A stretch of DNA of 64,000 nt from Aquimarina pacifica (lineage in GTDB: Bacteria > Bacteroidota > Bacteroidia > Flavobacteriales > Flavobacteriaceae): NCBI RefSeq assembly GCF_000520955.1, contig NZ_JACC01000020.1, forward strand, positions 62,001-126,000, in the 5' to 3' direction. Positions within the stretch are counted from its first letter, which is position 1. The number at the start of each line of letters is the position of its first letter. The notes beneath the pieces were generated by a model. It had not been told where the DNA came from. It searched no databases and saw nothing but the letters and a program-made list of their open reading frames with translations. This document shows, piece by piece, positions 36,619 through 45,471 of the stretch. The translations under genes and the position numbers were made by a program.

Positions 36619-37371
36619 TTATGCATTTATTTCTTCCTTGATCCAGTCGTATCCTTTTTCTTCTAACTCTAGTGCTAATTCTTTGGTACCGGATTTTACG
36701 ATCTTACCATCGTATAATACATGTACAAAATCAGGAACTATATAGTCTAATAATCGTTGATAGTGCGTAATTACTACAATTGCATTATCATCATTTTTTA
36801 GTTTATTTACACCATTGGCAACAATTCGTAACGCGTCAATATCTAATCCAGAATCGGTCTCATCGAGAATAGCCAGTTTTGGTTCCATCATTGCCATCTG
36901 AAAAATTTCATTACGTTTTTTCTCACCACCAGAAAACCCCTGATTAAGAGAACGAGATAAGAATTTACGGTCGATCTCTAACAGTTCGGATTTTTCTCGA
37001 ATCTTTTTCAACATGTCCTTAGCAGGCATCTCTTCGAGTCCTTTAGCTTTTCTGGTTTCATTAATGGCTGTTTTCATAAAATTAGTAACAGTTACCCCAG
37101 GAATTTCTACTGGATACTGAAAAGAAAGAAAAACACCTTTGTGTGCTCTTTCTTCTGTCGCTAATTCTTCTATATCTTCTCCCTCTAAAAGGATATTTCC
37201 ATCTGTAACCTCGTACTCTTCTTTACCAGCAACTACGTTCGCAAGTGTACTTTTACCAGCACCATTAGGTCCCATAATTGCATGTACTTCTCCTGCTTTA
37301 ACATTTAGGTTAAGACCTTTTAAAATTTCTTTCCCTTCGACACTTGCGTGTAAATCCTTTATTTCTAACAT
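36619..37371 (-). CDS. sufC: Fe-S assembly ATPase SufC
   Basis: A 250-residue ABC-type ATPase with MGPNGAGKSTL (Walker A), a Q-loop (SFQYPVEIPGV), the SufC-type signature NQGFSGGEKKRNEI, and Walker B LAILDETDSGLDIDAL with H-loop VITHYQRLL. SufC drives shape change in SufBC2D. All motifs are intact, in contrast to the exporter ABC subunit at 45472-47145. It is 30 bases downstream of the His-tailed lipoprotein gene. Confidence 0.98.
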   Translation of the reverse strand: MLEIKDLHASVEGKEILKGLNLNVKAGEVHAIMGPNGAGKSTLANVVAGKEEYEVTDGNILLEGEDIEELATEERAHKGVFLSFQYPVEIPGVTVTNFMKTAINETRKAKGLEEMPAKDMLKKIREKSELLEIDRKFLSRSLNQGFSGGEKKRNEIFQMAMMEPKLAILDETDSGLDIDALRIVANGVNKLKNDDNAIVVITHYQRLLDYIVPDFVHVLYDGKIVKSGTKELALELEEKGYDWIKEEINA

Positions 37372-37401
37372 TTCTCGCTTTATCTATTCTTAAAAAACTG
37401 T

Positions 37402-37818
37402 TTAGTGATTATGTCCTTCGTGTCCTTCATCATCATGAGCATGATTATCTCCTGTAGTACTTTGGTCTGAGGATTTAATCTTGGTTGGTAACTCTGATGT
37501 TGGAGCACTTACTCCTATAATTTCTTTTATTTCTACAATTTCTTCCCACCCTTCTTCTGTATTAGGTGTTATAATACCGTTTACTACTACAGGAACCATA
37601 TCGTATTTTTCTCTTTGTAAAGGGGCTACTTTTTTTGCCAATTCCTTAGTAAGATCATTAATTACTACGCCATAAATAAAGTCAGTACCTTTTATAACTG
37701 CTGCTTCATCGGTAAGAATAAATTCTCCACGAATCAATTGAGCTTCTTCATTTTTGGTTTCTTTTTTGCAAGAAAAAAGTGTAAGAATTAATACAATTAA
37801 AATACTTGAATGTTTCAT
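37402..37818 (-). CDS. His-tailed lipoprotein inside the suf operon
   Basis: A 138-residue lipoprotein (signal to LFSCKKE) lying between sufB and sufC, 27 bases after sufB and 30 before sufC. The mature part has a compact beta/alpha-looking region (about 28-105) and a C-terminal tail rich in His, Asp and Glu (HAHDDEGHEGHNH), which could bind a metal such as Fe, Cu or Zn. SufB and SufC act in the cytoplasm, but this protein should be exported and membrane-anchored. I do not recognise the family; similar small genes at this site may exist in other flavobacteria, which I cannot check here. Confidence 0.8.
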   Translation of the reverse strand: MKHSSILIVLILTLFSCKKETKNEEAQLIRGEFILTDEAAVIKGTDFIYGVVINDLTKELAKKVAPLQREKYDMVPVVVNGIITPNTEEGWEEIVEIKEIIGVSAPTSELPTKIKSSDQSTTGDNHAHDDEGHEGHNH

Positions 37819-37845
37819 TGATTTAGGTTTGTTAGGTTTTACGAA

Positions 37846-39291
37846 TTATCCCACAGAACCTTCCAGAGAAATTTCTAAAAGTTTTTGGGCTTCTACAGCA
37901 AACTCCATTGGCAATTTATTAAGGACTTCTTTACTAAAACCATTAACGATCAAAGCAATTGCTTTTTCTGTATCGATACCTCTTTGGTTACAATAAAAAA
38001 TCTGATCTTCACCAATTTTACTGGTAGTCGCCTCGTGTTCTATTTGGGCTGTTTTATTTTTTGCTTCTATATAAGGAAACGTATGTGCTCCGCATTCATT
38101 GCCCATTAATAGTGAATCACATTGTGAAAAGTTACGAGCATTTGTAGCACGGCTATTTATTTGAACCAAACCGCGATAACTGTTTTGAGATTTTCCTGCA
38201 GAAATACCTTTAGAAATGATAGTGCTTTTAGTATTTTTTCCTAAATGAATCATTTTTGTACCTGTATCAGCTTGCTGATAGTTATTAGTTACCGCAATAG
38301 AGTAAAATTCTCCCACCGAATTATCTCCCTTTAATATACATGAAGGATATTTCCAGGTTACTGCTGATCCTGTTTCTACTTGTGTCCAAGAAATCTTTGC
38401 ATTCTTCTCGCAAATTCCTCTTTTGGTAACAAAGTTAAATACTCCTCCTTTTCCTTCTGCATTACCAGGAAACCAGTTTTGAACTGTAGAATATTTTATT
38501 TCTGCATCATCTAATGCTATGAGTTCTACAACAGCAGCATGTAGTTGATTTTCATCTCTTGATGGTGCTGTACATCCTTCTAGATAACTCACATAACTTT
38601 CTTGATCTGCGATTACTAATGTACGTTCGAACTGACCTGTACCTGCCTGATTAATCCTGAAATAGGTAGACAATTCCATTGGGCAACGAACTCCCTTAGG
38701 TATATAACAAAAAGAACCGTCACTAAAAACTGCAGAATTAAGAGCTGCATAAAAGTTGTCTTTCTGTGGTACCACAGATCCTAAATATTTTTTAACTAAT
38801 TCGGGATGTTCCTGAATTGCTTCTGAGATAGAACAAAAAATAATTCCCTTTTCTGCCAATGTTTCCTTAAAGGTGGTAGCCACCGATACAGAATCCATCA
38901 CTATATCAACTGCAACACCGGCTAATTTTTTCTGCTCATCTAATGAGATTCCCAGTTTTTTAAACGTATCTAATAACTCAGGATCTACCTCATCTATACT
39001 ATTATATTTTGGCTTTTTATTGGGTGCAGAATAATAAGAAATACTCTGAAAATCTGGCTTCTGATACTGTACATTTGCCCACTCAGGCTCTTCCATTTTT
39101 TGCCAAACCCTAAAAGCCTCTAATCTCCATTCTGTCATCCATTCTGGCTCCTCTTTTTTCTTAGAAATTGCACGAACAATATCTTCATTAAGTCCTACGG
39201 GAAAAGTATCTGATTCTATATCTGTATAAAACCCATACTCATATTCCTTAGTTTCTAATTCTTTCTTTAAGTCGTCTTCAGTATATGCCAT
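37846..39291 (-). CDS. sufB: Fe-S cluster assembly scaffold subunit SufB
   Basis: A 481-residue SufB. Family hallmarks are the N-terminal helical region ([18 protein letters not shown]), the beta-helix with [17 protein letters not shown] and [18 protein letters not shown], and the C-terminal block [19 protein letters not shown] with the conserved cysteine and histidine ligands. SufB is the main scaffold on which the cluster is built from SufS-derived sulfur. It is 40 bases downstream of the A-type carrier gene. Confidence 0.98.
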   Translation of the reverse strand: MAYTEDDLKKELETKEYEYGFYTDIESDTFPVGLNEDIVRAISKKKEEPEWMTEWRLEAFRVWQKMEEPEWANVQYQKPDFQSISYYSAPNKKPKYNSIDEVDPELLDTFKKLGISLDEQKKLAGVAVDIVMDSVSVATTFKETLAEKGIIFCSISEAIQEHPELVKKYLGSVVPQKDNFYAALNSAVFSDGSFCYIPKGVRCPMELSTYFRINQAGTGQFERTLVIADQESYVSYLEGCTAPSRDENQLHAAVVELIALDDAEIKYSTVQNWFPGNAEGKGGVFNFVTKRGICEKNAKISWTQVETGSAVTWKYPSCILKGDNSVGEFYSIAVTNNYQQADTGTKMIHLGKNTKSTIISKGISAGKSQNSYRGLVQINSRATNARNFSQCDSLLMGNECGAHTFPYIEAKNKTAQIEHEATTSKIGEDQIFYCNQRGIDTEKAIALIVNGFSKEVLNKLPMEFAVEAQKLLEISLEGSVG

Positions 39292-39331
39292 CTTCTTTAT
39301 CCTAAAAGGTAATTCAGGAATTTTTTATAAA

Positions 39332-39661
39332 TTAAAGTGAAAAACTTTCTCCGCAACCACAAGTTCTGCTAGCATTGGGATTATTGAATACAAAACCAGT
39401 ACCGTTTAAACCTCCAGAATATTCTAAAGTTGTACCTATTAAATACAAGAAACTTTTTTTGTCTACAATAATTTTTATGTTATTATCCTCAAACACCTTA
39501 TCTCCTTCTGTTTGTTCTTTATCGAACTTTAAGTCATAAGATAAACCTGAGCACCCTCCACTTTTTACTCCAACGCGCACATAGTCTGTAGTCGCGTCAT
39601 ATCCATCATCGCTCATGAGCTCGATCACCTTGTTTTTTGCTATGTCTGATACCTTAATCAT
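39332..39661 (-). CDS. sufA: A-type Fe-S carrier protein (IscA/SufA family)
   Basis: A 109-residue HesB/IscA-type protein. The three conserved cysteines are present (GGCSGLSYDL and the C-terminal CGCGESF), as required for Fe-S transfer from the scaffold to target proteins. It is the first gene of the suf unit and is preceded by a good promoter. Its assignment as SufA or IscA by name is a matter of convention. Confidence 0.95.
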   Translation of the reverse strand: MIKVSDIAKNKVIELMSDDGYDATTDYVRVGVKSGGCSGLSYDLKFDKEQTEGDKVFEDNNIKIIVDKKSFLYLIGTTLEYSGGLNGTGFVFNNPNASRTCGCGESFSL

Positions 39662-39694
39662 CTTTTATAAAATAGATTAATTCTAAATGAAATG

Positions 39695-39729
39695 CAAATA
39701 TACTACATAAGTACATTTTATACACCAAA
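39695..39729 (-). promoter_or_regulatory. Candidate suf operon promoter
   Basis: On the minus strand TATATTTG (complement of 39695-39702) exactly fits TAnnTTTG, and TTTG (complement of 39726-39729) may be the upstream element, though the 23-base spacer is longer than usual. It lies 34 bases before the sufA start. I see no clear Fur- or IscR-like operator. Confidence 0.5.
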
Positions 39730-39946
39730 CCTAACATATATATAACAAATGTCAAAATAGAGCCTATCAATAGTAAAAAAATGACATCATAGGTCTTGGC
39801 CAAAGCCCTACTCTTTGTCAAATTCATAAAAATAAAGACCTGAACACCCCTTCTTTTTACTCATTTTAGGACGGTTGGAGAGATAAGCCAACTCAAGTTC
39901 GTCGAATTTATTTTATGTTTCTACTAATTAAAAATACTTTGTTGCC

Positions 39947-39954
39947 TAAATTTG
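39947..39954 (+). promoter_or_regulatory. TAnnTTTG box directly before thiL
   Basis: TAAATTTG ends four bases before the thiL ATG (39959). If it is used as a promoter, the transcript would begin at or very near the start codon and be leaderless. No -33 element stands at the right distance, so this may be chance. Confidence 0.25.
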
Positions 39955-39958
39955 CAAA

Positions 39959-41005
39959 ATGATTGAAGATAAAAACACACCCAAAACACCTCTTTCAGAA
40001 TTAGGAGAGTTTGGCCTGATTAATCACCTGACCAAAAATTTTGAAATCAAACAAAAATCAACTCTTTTTGGTATTGGAGATGATGCTGCGGTATTAGATT
40101 TTGATTCCAAAAAATGTATTTTGACTACTGACTTATTAATTGAGGGGGTTCATTTTGATTTATCCTATGTCCCATTAAAACATTTAGGGTATAAGGCAGT
40201 AATTGTGAATCTATCTGATGTATACGCAATGAATGCGACAGCTACCCAAATAACTGTTTCTATAGCTGTATCAAATAGATTTCCTTTAGAAGCTCTTGAA
40301 GCTTTATATGCAGGAATAAAGACAGCAGCAAAAACATATAATATTGATGTAGTAGGAGGAGACACAACATCTTCGACTACTGGTTTACTTATTAGTATTA
40401 CTGCAGTGGGGCATGCTAATAAAGAAGATGTGGTCTATCGTAATGGGGCTAAAGAAAATGATCTTCTTGTCGTATCCGGAGACTTGGGTGCTGCCTATTT
40501 GGGTTTACAAGTTCTTGAAAGAGAAAAAAAGGTTTTTGAAGTCAACCCGAATCTACAGCCAGATCTTGATCAATACACCTACCTGATAGAACGACAATTA
40601 AAGCCAGAAGCAAGAAAAGATATTCCTGAACTACTTCGTGCCTTAGATGTAAAACCTACAAGTATGATAGATATCAGTGATGGCCTATCATCAGAAGTTA
40701 TTCATTTGTGTACACAGTCTCAGGTCGGAGTGAATTTATACGAAGATAAAATTCCGCTAGATCCAACAGTAATTGCTACGTGTGAAGAATTTAAGCTAAA
40801 TAGTACAACTGTAGCCCTAAATGGAGGTGAAGATTACGAATTATTGTTTACTATCAAACAGGAAGATTTTCCAAAAATCAAGGCGAATCCTAGTCTAACC
40901 GTTATCGGACACATAACGGATAAAAAAAGTGGCATTGGATTAGTAACCAGAGCAAATGAAAAAATTGAAATAACAGCTCAAGGATGGAATCCTATAAAGG
41001 AATAG
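39959..41005 (+). CDS. thiL: Thiamine-monophosphate kinase ThiL
   Basis: A 348-residue AIR-synthase-fold kinase that converts thiamine phosphate to thiamine diphosphate. Seen in the sequence: FGIGDDAAVLD, TDLLIEGVHF, VVGGDTTSS, SGDLGAAYLG and the ligand loop DISDGLSSEV, with the C-terminal NGGEDYELLFT. The length is normal. No other thiamine genes are nearby and no TPP riboswitch is visible upstream. Confidence 0.96.
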   Translation: MIEDKNTPKTPLSELGEFGLINHLTKNFEIKQKSTLFGIGDDAAVLDFDSKKCILTTDLLIEGVHFDLSYVPLKHLGYKAVIVNLSDVYAMNATATQITVSIAVSNRFPLEALEALYAGIKTAAKTYNIDVVGGDTTSSTTGLLISITAVGHANKEDVVYRNGAKENDLLVVSGDLGAAYLGLQVLEREKKVFEVNPNLQPDLDQYTYLIERQLKPEARKDIPELLRALDVKPTSMIDISDGLSSEVIHLCTQSQVGVNLYEDKIPLDPTVIATCEEFKLNSTTVALNGGEDYELLFTIKQEDFPKIKANPSLTVIGHITDKKSGIGLVTRANEKIEITAQGWNPIKE

Positions 41006-41015
41006 TTAAGAAATA

Positions 41016-41288
41016 TTAAGATGCTGCCTGAAAAGGAGTGTCTGAATTTGTTCTTGCTAATTTCTTGGCATGAACAGATGCCAAAAGATTATTAATTTCT
41101 TTTAATTTAGGCGTCATTGCTTCTAATTGACCTTTGCTATTTATTGTTGCTTGTTCTCCACAATGAGAACAGCAATATTCTTTGATATGGTTAGTTACTT
41201 TTTTAGAGACAACATAATCATGACCAAAGAACGAACAGTATATTCTGGATAGAGAAAATACAGAACCGGGGTAGTGTTTCTTTGCCAT
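41016..41288 (-). CDS. Small zinc-ribbon-like protein
   Basis: A 90-residue protein with possible zinc ligands C-x3-G-H (CSFFGH) and C-C-x2-C (YCCSHCGEQ), somewhat like DUF1660-type small proteins. The C-terminal half is helical and basic. There is no signal peptide. It converges on thiL with only a ten-base gap. A 22-base inverted repeat lies upstream (41311-41332). I cannot assign a function; nucleic-acid binding or regulation is possible. Confidence 0.75.
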   Translation of the reverse strand: MAKKHYPGSVFSLSRIYCSFFGHDYVVSKKVTNHIKEYCCSHCGEQATINSKGQLEAMTPKLKEINNLLASVHAKKLARTNSDTPFQAAS

Positions 41289-41310
41289 TTTTCAGGGGTT
41301 AAAATTTACA

Positions 41311-41332
41311 AATGAACAGTTATATGTTCATT
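41311..41332. promoter_or_regulatory. Inverted repeat upstream of the zinc-ribbon-like gene
   Basis: AATGAACA and TGTTCATT form an 8-base inverted repeat around GTTATA, 23 bases before the ATG at 41288. It may be an operator or a hairpin in the 5' leader. No regulator is known. Confidence 0.3.
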
Positions 41333-41501
41333 ATCAATACAATAATAGCAAAAAAAAAGTTATTAACAATATTTTGTAAGAAAAATTTTCAGTTTAACCG
41401 TATTTTTTATTGAAAAAATAGCTATTTAGGGTTTTTAAGCCTTTAAAATTGCATTTTATCTGTAGTCTAAGTATCTTTTTTAAGTATTTCAAAATGCATT
41501 G

Positions 41502-42299
41502 CTACATATATGACTTTGTTAAAAAAACACTTAAAAAGTTGCTTAATTCTAAAAGATATTGTCCCTTATTTTCTAGATAGGTCATATGACCCCCATCAAA
41601 TGAAACTAAATCTGTATTACATTCTTTAGATTCTCTTTGGCTATTAGCATGAGAAAGTACTGGATCTTGTTTTCCCGAAAAAATGATTTTAGCCCCTTCG
41701 AAGTTTGATAAAACGGCCGCATTGTCTTTTCTTATCTTCATTCCTTCTAATGCAGCAATAATACCCTGAAGTGGTGTTAATGAGGCTATTTTCTTAATTA
41801 CTTGAATTTGATCCAAATGTTGATCCCTATGTTCCTGAGCAAAAAGATTGGCAATAGCCATACTCGTAAATGCCTGAGGATTTTTTTTTACAACACCAAT
41901 AGCTCTTTCTCTATTAATCTTGCGCTCTTCACTATCTGCATAGGATGTAGAATTAAGTAATACCAGTCCCGAAACTAAATCAGGAAAAAAATCTATCAAA
42001 GCCAAAGCAACATATCCCCCCATAGAATGCCCAACAAGTACCACCTTTGAAACCTTTATATGATCTAAAACCGCTTTAACAGCTTTTGCCATTTCCTCAA
42101 TAGTATGTATGTAACCAATACATTCTGTTTCTCCATGCCCCAATAGGTCTATGGTAATACATTGATAGGTATTCGGTAAATACGTTACCGTTTCTTTCCA
42201 CATACTAGAATTTTCTAAAAACCCATGTAGAAAAACTATCGGAATTCCGTTTCCCTCACTGCTATATTTTATTTTAATCCCTTTATAGGTTAATATCAT
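41502..42299 (-). CDS. Alpha/beta-fold hydrolase
   Basis: A 265-residue hydrolase with the standard triad: nucleophile in VGHSMGGYVA (Ser98 by count), aspartate in FSGKQDPVL and histidine in DGGHMTYLENKG, plus the oxyanion-hole motif FLHGFLENSSMW. There is no signal peptide, so it is cytosolic. Family members include esterases and C-C hydrolases; the substrate cannot be told from the sequence. It is divergent from brnQ with a 46-base gap. Confidence 0.92.
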   Translation of the reverse strand: MILTYKGIKIKYSSEGNGIPIVFLHGFLENSSMWKETVTYLPNTYQCITIDLLGHGETECIGYIHTIEEMAKAVKAVLDHIKVSKVVLVGHSMGGYVALALIDFFPDLVSGLVLLNSTSYADSEERKINRERAIGVVKKNPQAFTSMAIANLFAQEHRDQHLDQIQVIKKIASLTPLQGIIAALEGMKIRKDNAAVLSNFEGAKIIFSGKQDPVLSHANSQRESKECNTDLVSFDGGHMTYLENKGQYLLELSNFLSVFLTKSYM

Positions 42300-42345
42300 T
42301 TCGAAAGTTTATTTTTAGACTCAAAACTTGGATAAACCTAATTAA

Positions 42346-43632
42346 ATGAGATTTAATAAAGAAACTTTCATCACAGGATTTGCATTATTTTCTATGTTTT
42401 TTGGTGCCGGTAACCTAATGCTTCCTCCTCTTCTTGGTTTTAAAGCTGGAGATTCTTGGTGGTTAGTCCTTGTCGGGTTTCTTATCTCTGCCGTATTTAT
42501 TCCTTTACTTGGGATTTTCGCTCATGCAAAATTGCAAGGGACTATGTTGGATTTTGCCAAAAAAGTATCTCCTACATTCAGTCTTATTTATGGCATACTC
42601 ATATATATTATATCAATTACATTACCATCTCCCAGAACTGCTTCTGTAACTCATGAAATGGCTATTCAGCCTTTTTTAGAAATAAACTCCTTAACTACGA
42701 GCTTTTTCTATTTTGTTTTGGTATTGATGTTTGTTCTTAATAGATCCAGAATACTAAGTATTTTAGGCAAATTTCTCTCACCTATTTTATTCATTGTTAT
42801 TGTAGGTATTATTTGCATTGGTATTTTTTCGGTAGGAGATCCCGTTATAAATTCTTCAGAATTCACAACACCTTTTATAAGTGGATTATTAGAAGGATAT
42901 CAGACATTTGATGCTATTGGTGCCGTCGTAGTTGGTGGTGTAATTATAATTTCATTAAAAATAAAAGAAGATAGTAGCTACGATCATCTGCATAGGTTAC
43001 TAATAAGGTCGGGAATTATTGCGGGTATTGGGCTATTTATTATTTATGCCGGTATGATTTATAACGGAGCATTGTTTAAAAGTGATTTTGATACTACCAT
43101 CACTCGCACCGAACTATTGTCTGGACTTAGCTTAAAAACCTTAGGTAGTATAGGAAAAACTTTTCTCAGTATTCTGGTAGGATTGGCATGTTTTACAACC
43201 GCCGTGGGAATCGTAACAGGAACCTCAGACTTTGTAAAAGGTCTTTGTAATAATTCACAACTTGCCTATAAAATTACAGCTATTGTAGGATGTATTTTGG
43301 GAGTTCTAATGGGGCAATTTGATGTACATTATATAATAGATATTGCAGTGCCTGTTCTTATGCTTATTTATCCTGTTACAGTTATATTAATTATGCTCAA
43401 TGTAATATCCGATACATTTACTTCGGTATTTGTTTTTAGAACTGTTGTTATTACTACTATTATATTTAGCATTCCTGATTGTCTCAAGTCTTTAGGGGTT
43501 CAAGGATATAACAATCAAGTTTTAGAGGTTCTCCCTTTAGGAGATTATACTTTAGCCTGGCTACTGCCTTCTTTTTTTTCCTTTATCTTTGGAAATGTAC
43601 TAGTACGAACAAAATTTGTAAGAACACCTTAG
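42346..43632 (+). CDS. brnQ: Branched-chain amino acid:cation symporter BrnQ
   Basis: A 428-residue inner-membrane transporter with about twelve membrane segments and the LIVCS-family start (ALFSMFFGAGNLMLPPLLG). Known members import Leu, Ile and Val with Na+ or H+. The 46-base divergent spacer to the hydrolase gene must hold both promoters, or a promoter lies inside one gene. Confidence 0.94.
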   Translation: MRFNKETFITGFALFSMFFGAGNLMLPPLLGFKAGDSWWLVLVGFLISAVFIPLLGIFAHAKLQGTMLDFAKKVSPTFSLIYGILIYIISITLPSPRTASVTHEMAIQPFLEINSLTTSFFYFVLVLMFVLNRSRILSILGKFLSPILFIVIVGIICIGIFSVGDPVINSSEFTTPFISGLLEGYQTFDAIGAVVVGGVIIISLKIKEDSSYDHLHRLLIRSGIIAGIGLFIIYAGMIYNGALFKSDFDTTITRTELLSGLSLKTLGSIGKTFLSILVGLACFTTAVGIVTGTSDFVKGLCNNSQLAYKITAIVGCILGVLMGQFDVHYIIDIAVPVLMLIYPVTVILIMLNVISDTFTSVFVFRTVVITTIIFSIPDCLKSLGVQGYNNQVLEVLPLGDYTLAWLLPSFFSFIFGNVLVRTKFVRTP

Positions 43633-43836
43633 AAATTTACAATCAATCTTTGGTATTACCTGCATATTACATTAAAAGTTAATCTCAGTACTTTTAAGTA
43701 TAATAAACATGAATATTTTCTTAGTTATAGTACAATGATACATAATCATTACTTATGCATTATATAAAATATATAAATAAAAATATATAATTAATATATC
43801 ACATCTTTGTGCCATAAATCATAAAAAAATAGCATT

Positions 43837-44148
43837 ATGGAAACAATTGAAGCAACCCTTACCTCTCTAAAAGATGAACAAAAAGTTAATCTTATCAATG
43901 GATGCTTTAGTCCTTCAGAGGCTGCTACAATTATTAATTCCCTGTTACAAGAGAAAATCAATTTTCATAAACTACAACGTTTATCTCTCACCGAGGGAAA
44001 TAATCAAAACACCTGTGAATTTGATAATAAAAGAATTGACGAATTGATATACGAGCAGGCATTAGCAAAAGAATTCTTTTCACAGGCGAGACTCGACGGA
44101 AAGAAACTAGTGGTTAAGAGCACCATATCTATTGAAATAGAACAATAA
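43837..44148 (+). CDS. Small conserved-looking protein of unknown function
   Basis: A 103-residue soluble protein (METIEATLTSLKDEQ…) with a helical N-terminal half (residues about 20-45: GCFSPSEAATIINSLLQEKINFH) and a mixed C-terminal half. There is no signal peptide. A CATCTTTG box near 43801 is close to the TAnnTTTG consensus and could be its promoter. I do not recognise the family. It is a single-gene unit between brnQ and the exporter cluster. Confidence 0.7.
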   Translation: METIEATLTSLKDEQKVNLINGCFSPSEAATIINSLLQEKINFHKLQRLSLTEGNNQNTCEFDNKRIDELIYEQALAKEFFSQARLDGKKLVVKSTISIEIEQ

Positions 44149-44338
44149 AGTCCCGAAGCTAACTATCTTATAATAGGACTTCCGAATAAAATAAAGCGTA
44201 CAACTTGCTTCTTTTTACGGTTTCAAATTGTTTAAACAGTATTAGCGGGTTTCACTTTCATAAAAAATAGTTAAACTATTTTTATTAATAGTATTACTAT
44301 CATATATTTGTTTTCGGAAAATTTCATAGACTAAAAAA

Positions 44339-45007
44339 TTGGAAAACTTACAGATACAAATAACCATTAGTCCAGAACTATATATCAAAAACCCTGAGTC
44401 GACAGAATTAGGAAGAAAGATTATAAGTACCAGTATCGAGATGATTGATGAGCTGGGTTTTGAAAGTTTTACTTTTAGAAAGCTAGGTGTAAAAATTGGC
44501 TCTAACGAAAGTTCTGTGTATAGATACTTCGAGAGTAAACATGCGTTGTTGGTATACCTAATTAGTTGGTATTGGAGTTGGATTGAGTATAAGTTGGTTT
44601 TTACTAATTCTAATATTAGTTCTCCTTTGGTAAAATTATCCAATGCAATACAAATACTGACAGAAGAAATAACTCAGGATAATGCTTTTTCGTTTGTTAA
44701 TGAGGAACTTCTTAACCGTATCATTATTGCCGAATCATCAAAGGCCTATCATACGAAGGATATTGATGCTGAAAACGAAAAAGGATATTACAAAACATAT
44801 AAACGAGTAGTAAAGCGCATAAGTGATGTTGTACTTGAGGTAAACCCTAAATTCGAATTTCCTCATATGTTAGTATCAACTGTTATTGAAGGCGCTCATC
44901 ATCAACGCTATTTTTCGAAACACTTGCCATCACTTACAGATGTAGAAAAAGGAAAAAACAATATTGTACGATTTTATACAAGTCTTGTATCAAAAACTAT
45001 AAAATGA
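44339..45007 (+). CDS. TetR/AcrR-type regulator of the exporter cluster
   Basis: A 222-residue regulator. The N-terminal helix-turn-helix (about 32-70) reads IDELGFESFTFRKLGVKIGSNESSVYRYFESKHALLVYLIS, typical of TetR proteins in pattern; the C-terminal ligand domain has no assigned inducer. The first ATG in frame falls inside the helix-turn-helix, so translation should begin at TTG 44339 (a TAG stop lies 12 bases upstream). Its stop overlaps the next gene by four bases (ATGA), implying coupling with the small membrane protein and probably control of the exporter. Confidence 0.85.
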   Translation: MENLQIQITISPELYIKNPESTELGRKIISTSIEMIDELGFESFTFRKLGVKIGSNESSVYRYFESKHALLVYLISWYWSWIEYKLVFTNSNISSPLVKLSNAIQILTEEITQDNAFSFVNEELLNRIIIAESSKAYHTKDIDAENEKGYYKTYKRVVKRISDVVLEVNPKFEFPHMLVSTVIEGAHHQRYFSKHLPSLTDVEKGKNNIVRFYTSLVSKTIK

Positions 45008-45342
45008 GAAGCTATAATGCAATCATATTTTCAATATTAAAGCAGGTTACTTTTATAGTAATTATGTTTACTATTATTATTGGACCCTGTGCCCAAACAC
45101 TATCTTTTTTTTCTGAAAATAACCTAAAATTAGTTCAAATAGACTTAGAAGAAGATTTAGATGTTGAAGAAGAAAAAGAGAGCGATGCCAAAGAGCCAAA
45201 AGTGCAAATTTCGAACTATTATAAATACGACAAAAAATATGCACATGAGCTTTCTGTTTATGCGTTAAAGCTTTCCTCTTACAAAGATTTTTATGAAGAA
45301 ATTCTTATTCCGCCTCCCGACTCAGCACCTCTTGTCATTTAG
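45004..45342 (+). CDS. Small exported or membrane protein coupled to the TetR gene
   Basis: A 112-residue protein overlapping the TetR stop by four bases. Residues about 8-32 are hydrophobic (IFSILKQVTFIVIMFTIIIG), giving a signal peptide or anchor. A strongly acidic stretch follows (about 48-67, DLEEDLDVEEEKESDAKE), then a Tyr-rich segment and a Pro-rich end (ILIPPPDSAPLVI). I do not recognise the family. Its place between the regulator and the transporter suggests an accessory or sensor role for the exporter, which is inference only. Confidence 0.75.
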   Translation: MRSYNAIIFSILKQVTFIVIMFTIIIGPCAQTLSFFSENNLKLVQIDLEEDLDVEEEKESDAKEPKVQISNYYKYDKKYAHELSVYALKLSSYKDFYEEILIPPPDSAPLVI

Positions 45343-45471
45343 CTCTTATCCCGAATAAGACACCAAATATTTCTCATTTCAAAGAATGGGTGCTAGATGA
45401 CCAAAATCTTATATTTTATTAGGGGTTAACTTCTGTTGACTCAACATATTTACTGCCTAATTTTCAGTTAA

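Noticed and set aside
39662..39958. Riboswitch or TPP element before thiL
   Set aside because: I could not find the conserved TPP-riboswitch core, and a box close to the ATG leaves no room for it.
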